From Solirubrobacterales bacterium 70-9 (lineage in GTDB: Bacteria; Actinomycetota; Thermoleophilia; Solirubrobacterales; 70-9), in assembly GCA_001898095.1 (NCBI GenBank), contig MKSH01000174.1, positions 6,957-12,481 of the forward strand: a stretch of 5,525 nt of DNA. Direction: 5' to 3'. Numbering within the stretch: position 1 is the stretch's first letter; every line of letters starts with the position of its first letter. The notes below the pieces were generated by a model. The model had not been told where the DNA came from, did not search any database, and saw only the letters and a list, made by a program, of their open reading frames with translations. The position numbers and the translations under genes were made by a program. Below are positions 1-4,674 of this stretch, one piece after another.

Positions 1-860
1 GGATCACCGCCGCCGGGACCGCTGCCGGGACCGCCGTCGACCTGGCGAAGCTGGGAGCGCGGCCGATCTCGATGGGCGTGATCGGCGACGACTACGAGGG
101 CACGCTGATGGTCGACCTGATGGCGGGCTTCGGCTGCGACATGAGCCGGCTGGTCCGCGACCCGGGCGCGCCGACCCACGTCTCGCTGCTCTTCATCGGC
201 CCCGAGGGCGAGCGCAACCCGATCATGATCCGCCCGACCGGAGCGCGCGAACTGACCCTCGGCGACATCGACTTCGACGCGGTCGCCGCGGCGGACGTCC
301 TCCACGTCGGCGGTGCCGACCAGATGGGTGACTTCATCGGCGAGTCGCTGGTCGAGCTGATCCGCCACGCGCGTAAGAACGACGTCGTCGTCACCGTCGA
401 CGTGCTCGCCGAAGTCGACGAGGCCTTCCGCGACCGGCTGGCGCCGGCGCTCGCCGAGGCGAACTTCTTCTTCCCCAACGAGGGTCAGCTGGCCGGGATG
501 ACCGGCACCGAGGACCCCGCCGCGGGCGTCGCGCGCCTGCGCGAGGCGACCGGGGTCGAGACCGTGGTCGGCACGCTCGGCGAGGAGGGCAGCCTGATCC
601 TCGGTCCTGCCGGCGAAGCCCGCGTGCCCGCCTTCGAGATCGACCTGGTCGACACGACCGGTTGCGGCGACGCCTACGTGGCGGGCTTCATCGTCGCCAC
701 CGCGAACGGCTGGGACCTCGAGGCGGCCGGCTGGCTCGGCACCGCCGCAAGTGGCCTGGTGGCGACCGGCCTCGGCTCCGACTCCGGCATCGTCGACCTC
801 GACAGCACCCTGGAGTTCATGGGGACCCAAGCCCCCGAGCGGGTCGCGGCGCTGGCGTAG
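1..860 (+). CDS. PfkB-family carbohydrate kinase, 5' truncated by the window edge
   Basis: ATP-dependent cytoplasmic kinase of the ribokinase/PfkB family, phosphorylating a sugar or nucleoside hydroxyl. The reading frame is open from base 3, so the gene starts outside the window; the ATG at 72 is internal, because the residues before it (AAGTAVDLAKLGA) are the conserved N-terminal substrate-binding stretch. About 285 residues are visible against 300-320 for the family, so roughly the first 20-40 are missing. Visible motifs are GVIGDDYEG near the start, NFFFPNEGQLAGMTG (the PNE element), GTLGEEGSLI, and the PfkB signature 2 DTTGCGDAYVAGF at about 654-692, whose GCGD forms the anion hole; the catalytic base is the Asp at 669-671. 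All key residues are present and the stop is TAG at 858-860. The substrate cannot be told from sequence alone. It is convergent with the cyclase gene, and a strong stem-loop begins about 22 bases after its stop. Confidence 0.93.
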   Translation, partial: ITAAGTAAGTAVDLAKLGARPISMGVIGDDYEGTLMVDLMAGFGCDMSRLVRDPGAPTHVSLLFIGPEGERNPIMIRPTGARELTLGDIDFDAVAAADVLHVGGADQMGDFIGESLVELIRHARKNDVVVTVDVLAEVDEAFRDRLAPALAEANFFFPNEGQLAGMTGTEDPAAGVARLREATGVETVVGTLGEEGSLILGPAGEARVPAFEIDLVDTTGCGDAYVAGFIVATANGWDLEAAGWLGTAASGLVATGLGSDSGIVDLDSTLEFMGTQAPERVAALA

Positions 861-862
861 AG

Positions 863-884
863 ACGGGTAAGGGACGGGCAAGGG
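863..884 (+). repeat. Two tandem 11-base units after the kinase stop
   Basis: ACGGGTAAGGG (863-873) is followed directly by ACGGGCAAGGG (874-884), differing at one base. The second copy runs into the base of stem-loop A. It is short enough to be chance, and no function is suggested by the sequence. Confidence 0.5.
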
Positions 885-943
885 ACGCGGCCCTCTCATA
901 GGCGGTCCGGGCAGGCTGTGACCGCCTATGAGAGGGCCGTCCC
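882..943 (+). repeat. Stem-loop A, possible 3'-end element of the kinase transcript
   Basis: Bases 889-907 and 920-938 are perfect reverse complements (19 bp) around the 12-base loop CGGGCAGGCTGT (908-919). Five more pairs (882-886 with 939-943) extend the stem after a 2-base bulge at 887-888. The helix starts about 22 bases after the kinase stop, where a terminator would sit, but no T-run follows, so if it terminates transcription it is of the T-less kind proposed for GC-rich actinobacteria. The identical loop occurs in stem-loop A' on the other strand, with a diverged but still paired stem. It could equally be a copy of a palindromic repeat family. Confidence 0.85.
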
Positions 944-984
944 TCGGGGAGAGGGAGAGGGTGCGTGTCCCCTGCGGGTCCCGG

Positions 985-1170
985 GGGAGATCCGTGAGGA
1001 AGGCGCCGGGGACGTCACGTCTCCTCAGGGAATACGTCACGCCCGTCGCAGGTCCCCTCGCTCCGTTCGCTGCTTGTACGGGTATGGCGAACAAGCAGCG
1101 AACGGAGGTCCGAGGCGGGCCCGGATCCTCCGCGAAGGTGCACGTCCGGCTGACGTCCCCGGCATCTCCC
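985..1170. repeat. Interrupted inverted repeat surrounding stem-loop B
   Basis: GGGAGAT (985-991) and GCCGGGGACGTCA (1005-1017) are matched on the other side by TGACGTCCCCGGC (1151-1163) and ATCTCCC (1164-1170). All 20 bases pair, with a 13-base insertion in the left arm. Stem-loop B lies near the centre. The arrangement is either a large nested palindrome or a remnant of an inverted duplication. Confidence 0.7.
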
Positions 1171-1218
1171 CCAAGGAAGCGAGGAGATCGTCACGCCCGC
1201 GACCCTGCCGTCACGCCC
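1035..1218 (+). repeat. Three dispersed direct copies of CGTCACGCCC
   Basis: Exact copies are at 1035-1044, 1189-1198 and 1209-1218, the first two also sharing the next G. One copy lies 5' of stem-loop B and two lie 5' of stem-loop B'. This supports the idea that B and B' belong to a larger duplicated unit rather than being isolated hairpins. Confidence 0.6.
1061..1107. repeat. Stem-loop B
   Basis: CTCCGTTCGCTGCTTGT (1061-1077) pairs perfectly with 1091-1107 (17 bp) around the 13-base loop ACGGGTATGGCGA (1078-1090). Five further pairs (1056-1060 with 1111-1115) can form across a 3-base bulge. It is not adjacent to either gene end. Its stem is related to that of B' through paired changes, with GTTCGC/GCGAAC unchanged at the same position. 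Confidence 0.85.
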
Positions 1219-1223
1219 TCCCC

Positions 1224-1274
1224 CGGTGCGTTCGCACTTTCCCGTACATGGGAAGGGAAAGTGCGAACGCACCG
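1224..1274. repeat. Stem-loop B', diverged relative of B
   Basis: Bases 1224-1243 and 1255-1274 are perfect reverse complements (20 bp) around the 11-base loop GTACATGGGAA (1244-1254). The 47-base core at 1226-1272 aligns without gaps to B in length and stem. Over 17 pairs, ten are identical and seven differ, and all seven keep pairing. The loops share only ATGG followed by a GAA-like end, offset by one base, so loop conservation is weak here. Confidence 0.85.
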
Positions 1275-1349
1275 CCCTCGGCGCCCCGGAGGGGCGACGG
1301 ATCCCCCCGCAGGCGCAACGGAACCGCGCACTTCCCCACGGAAGCCTCG

Positions 1350-1411
1350 CGTCCCGGGCGTCTCGGAGGCGGCCACAGCCTGCCCGGGTCGCCTCCGAGA
1401 CGCCCGGGACG
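1350..1411 (-). repeat. Stem-loop A', inverted relative of A
   Basis: Bases 1350-1374 pair with 1387-1411 over 25 positions, broken only by G1372/T1389, which is a G-U wobble in a plus-strand RNA and an A-C mismatch in a minus-strand RNA. Read on the minus strand, the loop (1375-1386) is CGGGCAGGCTGT, identical to the loop of A. The inner 19 pairs resemble those of A, with five of six differences compensated. It lies about 100 bases past the stop of the minus-strand cyclase gene, so its loop has the same polarity relative to that gene as A has to the kinase. Confidence 0.85.
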
Positions 1412-1414
1412 GCC

Positions 1415-1495
1415 GGACCCCGGCCGCAGGCCTTCCGGATCGCGGCGTCCCCCGCCGCAGGCGCCCCGATCGCGCCGCCGTCCCCCGCCGCAAGC
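1415..1495. repeat. Three degenerate tandem copies of a 31-33 base unit
   Basis: The 17-base core CGTCCCCCGCCGCAGGC occurs at 1446-1462, with one mismatch at 1479-1495 and three at 1415-1431; spacings are 31 and 33 bases. A weaker, gapped match is at 1299-1316. The array fills the space between stem-loop A' and the cyclase stop. In DNA this rich in C and G, part of the likeness may be compositional. Confidence 0.5.
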
Positions 1496-1511
1496 CCCCC
1501 GAAGTGCGCGG

Positions 1512-2477
1512 CTACAGCACGGCCATCGGGTTGACCGGACCGCCGACGCCGCCGCGGAGGGGGAGCGGCTGGCCGGCGAAGAGGAACTCGTAGCGGCCGG
1601 CGGCGGCGCAGGCCTCGGCGAGGGCGTCGAGCTCGAAGACCTCGCCGAGGATCATGCCCATGTAGACGAGGGCGAGCTCGTGGACGGGGAAGTCGGGCGG
1701 GCCGCCGGTCAGCTGCTCGACCGCCCAGTTGTCGCAGGCGATCGCGCAGACGCCGAGCTCGTGCAGGAGCGGCAGGGCGTCGACGGCGATGCCGGGGGTG
1801 TTCGGCAGGTTGGGGCCGCACTGGACGAACTCGGTCCAGGCGCCGCTGCGCATCGTCGCGCCGAGGAGGCCGGTGCGGACCAGCAGCACGTCGCCGGGGC
1901 CGACCTCGACCCGCTGGGAGTCGAGGACGTCGCGGAGCTCGTCGGCGCCGATCCCCTCCCCCGCCGGCAGCACCTCCACCCCGCGGTGGCGGGCGACGTC
2001 GGCGAGCACGCCGCGGGTGACGAGCCGGCGGGCGACCGGCACGATGTCGTTGCGGCGGGCACCCTGGGTGGTGACCTCGGCGGCGTCGATCCCGCCGTAC
2101 ATCTTGCCGCGGTGGAAGAAGTGCGAGAGCGCGTCCCAGTGGGTCGCGGCGTGGACCGACATCGAGATGAAGTCGTCGGCGGAGACCGGGCCGTCGTGGT
2201 CGGGCGGGAAATCGCTCGGCAGCTCGGTCATCAGGTGGACCGGGTTCAGCCGGCCGGAGCGCGGCGGCTGCGGCAGGTCCGGCTGCAACTCGAAGCCGAG
2301 CGAGAAGGCCTCGCCGCTGCGCACCGCGGCGCTCGCCTCGAGCCGCTTCGCCGGGGTAACCAGGTTCAGCGCGCCGAGCCCGTCGTGGCGGTCCCAGCGG
2401 TCCCAGTTGCAGAGTCGATCGGCCAGCCCGAGCACCAGCTCGCGAGTCCCCCCTGATTCATCCCGGACGTCCGTCAT
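1512..2477 (-). CDS. Cyclase-family protein (kynurenine-formamidase-like metal hydrolase)
   Basis: A 321-residue protein of the cyclase family (PF04199 type), cytoplasmic metal-dependent enzymes that hydrolyse amide or ester bonds; kynurenine formamidase and polyketide cyclases are relatives. The N-terminus NWDRWDRHDGLGALNLVTPAKRL (24-46) is typical of the longer subgroup, which uses a tryptophan-rich opening followed by LGALN. The metal-site motif, normally HxGTHxDxxxH, reads HAATHWDALSH at 109-119: H109, H113, D115 and H119 are kept, and the usual Gly is Ala. FPVHELAL with H266 and GEVFELDAL (278-286) match the conserved C-terminal part. Substrate unknown. The ATG at 2477 is preceded by GGGAG with only two bases between, closer than ideal, so a start slightly downstream is possible (for example GTG at codon 15). 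It is divergent from the sigma gene with 65 bases between starts. Confidence 0.9.
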   Translation of the reverse strand: MTDVRDESGGTRELVLGLADRLCNWDRWDRHDGLGALNLVTPAKRLEASAAVRSGEAFSLGFELQPDLPQPPRSGRLNPVHLMTELPSDFPPDHDGPVSADDFISMSVHAATHWDALSHFFHRGKMYGGIDAAEVTTQGARRNDIVPVARRLVTRGVLADVARHRGVEVLPAGEGIGADELRDVLDSQRVEVGPGDVLLVRTGLLGATMRSGAWTEFVQCGPNLPNTPGIAVDALPLLHELGVCAIACDNWAVEQLTGGPPDFPVHELALVYMGMILGEVFELDALAEACAAAGRYEFLFAGQPLPLRGGVGGPVNPMAVL

Positions 2478-2542
2478 AGCTCCCGAGGCGGCACTTTAGC
2501 GCGGGCCGCAACGCTGGGACCAAACCGGACATATACGGGTAG
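2478..2542. promoter_or_regulatory. Divergent promoter region between cyclase and sigma-factor genes
   Basis: These 65 bases must hold the promoters of both flanking genes. Towards the sigma gene, ACATATAC (2530-2537) is the only AT-rich run; its TATAC lies five to eight bases before the ATG, a distance seen in leaderless actinobacterial transcripts, and no good Shine-Dalgarno sequence precedes that ATG. Towards the cyclase, TAAAGT (minus strand, around 2493-2498) is a weak -10-like candidate with TTGGTC about 19 bases upstream. With starts this close, shared regulation is possible. The location is inferred from gene layout; the elements are tentative. Confidence 0.4.
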
Positions 2543-3091
2543 ATGGGTCCCGGTCAGATCGAGATGGAGGCGCTCGGGCAGGAGCTGGCGCAGGTCCGCT
2601 TCACCAAGCTCTACCGCGAGCACGGCAGGGCGGTGCTGGAGTACGCGCTGCGCCGAGTCGAGGCGCGGGAGGACGCCGCCGACGTGGTTGCCGAGACCTT
2701 CCTCGTCGTCTGGCGGCGGATCGGCGAGGTGCCGGAAGGCGACGGGGCGCGGCTCTGGCTCTACGGGGTGGCGCGGCACGTGCTCGCCAACCTGCACCGG
2801 GCCGAGCGGCGGCGGACGCGGCTCGGGGCGCGGCTGGCGGAGACGCTGCGGACGACGATCGCCGCCCATCCGCAGCCGCGCGGCGAGGCGGCGGCGGTGC
2901 TGCGGGCGATCGCCGACCTCGCCGACGACGACCGCGAGCTGCTGTTGCTCGTCACCTGGGAGGAGCTGTCGCCGAGCGAGGCAGCGCGGGTGCTGGGGAT
3001 CTCGGCGCTGGCGGCACGGAGCCGATTGCACCGGGCGCGCGGGCGCCTGCGCCGACTGCTGGAGGAACGCGACACGGAGGGTGAGAGATGA
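2543..3091 (+). CDS. ECF-like RNA polymerase sigma-70 family factor
   Basis: A 182-residue sigma factor with only regions 2 and 4, the usual ECF size. Region 2 spans about 20-92: FTKLYREHGRAVLEYALRR, then DAADVVAETFLVVWRRI (45-61) for core polymerase binding, and LYGVARHVLANLHRAERRR (73-91) for -10 recognition. Region 4 spans about 120-173 with the helix-turn-helix LSPSEAARVLGISALAARS (142-160) and the basic end RLHRARGRLRRLL. A 27-residue acidic/basic linker joins them. It should direct polymerase to a small regulon, probably including its own operon. ATG at 2543 has a poor ribosome site; ATG at 2564 (residue 8) would also keep the whole domain. Its stop overlaps the next gene's start as ATGA, so the pair is translationally coupled. 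No C-terminal sensory domain. Confidence 0.92.
   Translation: MGPGQIEMEALGQELAQVRFTKLYREHGRAVLEYALRRVEAREDAADVVAETFLVVWRRIGEVPEGDGARLWLYGVARHVLANLHRAERRRTRLGARLAETLRTTIAAHPQPRGEAAAVLRAIADLADDDRELLLLVTWEELSPSEAARVLGISALAARSRLHRARGRLRRLLEERDTEGER
3076..3080 (+). promoter_or_regulatory. Strong ribosome binding site inside the sigma-factor gene
   Basis: GGAGG lies seven bases before the ATG at 3088 and within the last codons of the sigma gene. It fixes the start of the downstream membrane protein and shows that the two are made as a coupled pair. Confidence 0.8.
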
Positions 3092-4362
3092 ACGCGCGTG
3101 ACGCGGAGCGGCTGCTCGCCGCCGCCGACCCGGTGGCGACCGAGCGGCTCGACGGGCTCGACTTCGAGGCGATGGAAGCCGACCTGCTCGCCGACATCGA
3201 AGGCGGGCGGGCGGCACTCGAGGTCGAGCCCGCGCCCCGCCCCCACGTCCGCCGCCCCCTGGTCCTGGCGCTGGGGACGGCGGCGCTCGCCGCGGCCCTG
3301 GCGCTCGTCTTCCTCGTCTTCGGCGACGGCAACTCGGGCCGGCCGGCGAGGGCCTACGGCGCCGAGCTGATCCGCTTCGCCGAATCGACCCCGCTGCTGC
3401 TGCTCGAAGGGCCGGGCTGGCGGGTCCAGGAAGTGAACGAGTACAAGACCCGCGAGGGCAACGAGGGCCAGATGGAATTCGTCACCGGCAAGGCGGTCCC
3501 CTGGGGCAGCATCCGCGTCACCGGCAACGACGAAGAAGGGCAGTACCAAGAAGGGCTGGAACCGGCGGCCGTGCGCCAGCGCCTGGTCCACCTGAACTGG
3601 CGCGAGCTGAGCCAGCAGAACCTGGCGACGGCGATCGAGTACGAGCGCGGCCGGATCCACCCGCACGGCCGCCACTTCGTCCGCCTCCCGGTCACCGACA
3701 CCACCGCCTTCGTCGACACCCACGCCGAAATCTTCGTCAACCAGGGCGGCCCGGGCGACCGCGAAATGCTCGCCCTCTGGAGCGAAGACGGCTTCCTGCT
3801 GGAAATGACGGCGGCGGTGCCCGACCTCGCCGGGATGGAAGAACGACTCGACTGGGTGACCAAGGTCGACTCGCAGACTTGGCTCGAAGCGATGCCGCCC
3901 AAGGTCGTGAAGGCCGCCGACATCCGGGCGACCGAGCGGCGGATGCTGCAGGGCGTCCCGGTGCCGAAGACCTTCAGCCTCGGGCGGATCCCAGAAGAAG
4001 GCCTGACCGTCTCCCACGATCAGCTGGCGGGCAAGGTCACCGGCGTGGTCGCCTGCCTCTGGTTCCGCCAGTGGGGCGAGGCGGTGCGCAGCGGCGACGC
4101 GGCGGCCAAGGCGGAAGCCGAAAAAGCGCTGCTCAGCTCGCCGAGCTGGCCGGTCCTCCACCGCGAGTACCACGGCAACTACCGGGGCGACATCTACAAA
4201 TTCGCGCTGGCGATGCCGCAGGGCTACTGGGAATGGCACGGCCACCACCGCGACCTCCTCGCCCACGCCGAAGGTCTCGGCTGCGCCCGCTACGGCCTGC
4301 CGCTGGTGCCCGCGAAGATGAAGCGCCAGCGCGAAGACGGCGTGCCGCCGCCGCCCGACTAG
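3088..4362 (+). CDS. Single-pass membrane protein coupled to the sigma factor; candidate anti-sigma or sensor
   Basis: A 424-residue protein not recognised as a named family. Residues 1-56 are charged and probably cytoplasmic (acidic helices around LDFEAMEADLLADIE), residues 57-78 are one hydrophobic membrane segment after HVRRP, consistent with an N-in topology, and about 345 residues follow outside. The outer part is mixed alpha/beta in character, rich in Trp and Tyr, with two cysteines (323 and 399) that could form a disulfide, and ends in the Pro-rich tail VPPPPD. The 4-base overlap with the sigma gene, good SD and membrane anchor fit a sigma-factor partner. There is no zinc anti-sigma motif (HxxxCxxC) in the short inner part, so inhibition of the sigma factor is inference from context. 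It could instead be a secreted-domain target of the same regulon. Confidence 0.85.
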   Translation: MNARDAERLLAAADPVATERLDGLDFEAMEADLLADIEGGRAALEVEPAPRPHVRRPLVLALGTAALAAALALVFLVFGDGNSGRPARAYGAELIRFAESTPLLLLEGPGWRVQEVNEYKTREGNEGQMEFVTGKAVPWGSIRVTGNDEEGQYQEGLEPAAVRQRLVHLNWRELSQQNLATAIEYERGRIHPHGRHFVRLPVTDTTAFVDTHAEIFVNQGGPGDREMLALWSEDGFLLEMTAAVPDLAGMEERLDWVTKVDSQTWLEAMPPKVVKAADIRATERRMLQGVPVPKTFSLGRIPEEGLTVSHDQLAGKVTGVVACLWFRQWGEAVRSGDAAAKAEAEKALLSSPSWPVLHREYHGNYRGDIYKFALAMPQGYWEWHGHHRDLLAHAEGLGCARYGLPLVPAKMKRQREDGVPPPPD

Positions 4363-4502
4363 CCGAGGCTGTCGCGGTCGATGTCGGCGGAGAGATCGGG
4401 GAGGTCGACCTCGTCGACGCCGATCTCGGTCACCGGCGAGAGCAGCGCCTCCCGCCGCCGCCCAGGCCTGAGCGGCGGCGCAGGCCGGTCGCCATCGTCA
4501 CC
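4359..4502 (-). pseudogene. Possible C-terminal remnant of a minus-strand gene
   Basis: On the minus strand this frame ends in EALLSPVTEIGVDEVDLPDL and then SADIDRDSLG, with almost all codons ending in G or C (gtg acc gag atc ggc gtc gac), like the real genes nearby. Its TAG at 4361-4359 overlaps the TAG of the membrane-protein gene, as in a compact convergent pair. Upstream of about 4500 the frame stays open but loses the codon bias and becomes Ser/Arg/Pro-rich, and no start with a ribosome site is apparent. This suggests the tail of a lost gene; chance openness on GC-rich DNA is the alternative. No family recognised. Confidence 0.3.
4447..4485. terminator. GC-rich hairpin downstream of the membrane-protein gene
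   Basis: Bases 4453-4461 pair with 4472-4480 (9 bp) around a 10-base loop, and GCCT/AGGC (4447-4450 with 4482-4485) adds four pairs after a small internal loop. It lies 85 bases past the stop at 4362 and could end the sigma operon, but there is no T-run and it overlaps the suspected gene remnant. Confidence 0.3.
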
Positions 4503-4639
4503 CCAGTCTGAGACCACAGAAGCTCGATGAGGTGAAGGAGAGCGACCGGGGAGAGAGGCGAATCCCCCTCGGCAATCCTCTCCCTCACGAGGATCCGACT
4601 TGATGAAACACACCTTCGTGAGGCGCGTGCCTCGACTTG

Positions 4640-4662
4640 CGCGCCCCGGACCGCGGGGCGCG
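4640..4662 (-). terminator. GC-rich hairpin just after the hydrolase gene
   Basis: CGCGCCCC (4640-4647) pairs with GGGGCGCG (4655-4662), 8 bp of pure GC plus a G-C closing pair inside the 7-base loop. It begins 12 bases after the stop of the minus-strand hydrolase, a usual terminator position. No T-run follows, so termination is plausible rather than shown. Confidence 0.5.
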
Positions 4663-4674
4663 GCCATTGGAGTC

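Larger units (their letters stand above)
861..1511. other. Long 3'-3' spacer with four stem-loops; no credible gene
   Basis: This 651-base stretch separates two convergent genes, so no promoter for either is expected in it. Several frames are open on both strands, but their products are Arg/Pro/Ser-rich low-complexity strings without a recognisable domain, as expected in stop-poor GC-rich DNA, and they run straight through the perfect palindromes. What it does hold is four long stem-loops centred near 913, 1084, 1249 and 1380 (spacings about 170, 165 and 131), an inverted repeat surrounding the second one, three copies of CGTCACGCCC, an 11-base tandem pair at 863-884, a small GC hairpin at 1282-1296 (6 bp, GGA loop), and degenerate tandem repeats next to the cyclase stop. 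No T-tract follows any stem. Confidence 0.85.
4363..4674. other. Spacer between convergent genes with a composition change
   Basis: No intact gene is seen in these 312 bases. The first 140 are GC-rich and read like the end of a minus-strand gene. From about 4500 the sequence becomes more AT-rich and purine-rich and stays so into the hydrolase gene. It holds two GC hairpins (4447-4485, 4640-4662) and a weak 8-bp inverted repeat CCTCACGA at 4583-4590 with 4616-4623. Confidence 0.6.

Noticed and set aside
882..943. Classical Rho-independent terminator with U-tract
   Set aside because: The stem is strong, but the bases after it (GTCCCTCGGGGAG) contain no T-run, so only a T-less terminator role can be proposed.
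1061..1274. Integron attC sites
   Set aside because: attC hairpins have RYYYAAC at the 5' end and GTTRRRY at the 3' end with extrahelical bases; here the order is GTTCGC then GCGAAC, pairing is perfect, and no cassette gene or integrase is present.
861..1511. CRISPR array
   Set aside because: Although spacing is quasi-regular, the units are stem-loops of differing sequence and mixed orientation, not identical direct repeats separated by unique spacers, and no cas gene is visible.
861..1511. tRNA or other standard RNA gene
   Set aside because: No cloverleaf, T-loop GTTCGA-type arm with matching acceptor stem, or rRNA-like motif was found; GTTCGC in B and B' lies in a long perfect stem, not a loop.
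1015..1821. Minus-strand open frame of 268 codons covering the stem-loop cluster
   Set aside because: It overlaps the cyclase C-terminus in another frame, is Arg/Ala/Pro-rich, and has no domain or ribosome site; openness is expected at this GC content.
918..2456. Long plus-strand open frame of 512 codons spanning the spacer and the cyclase gene
   Set aside because: Its latter part is the exact antisense of the cyclase gene, and its first part is Arg/Pro-rich and runs through perfect palindromes. The minus-strand cyclase has clear conserved motifs.
2761..4266. Minus-strand open frame of 501 codons opposite the sigma factor and membrane protein
   Set aside because: Antisense shadow: the plus strand has sigma region 2 and 4 motifs, a good SD and an ATGA overlap, while the shadow product shows no family features.
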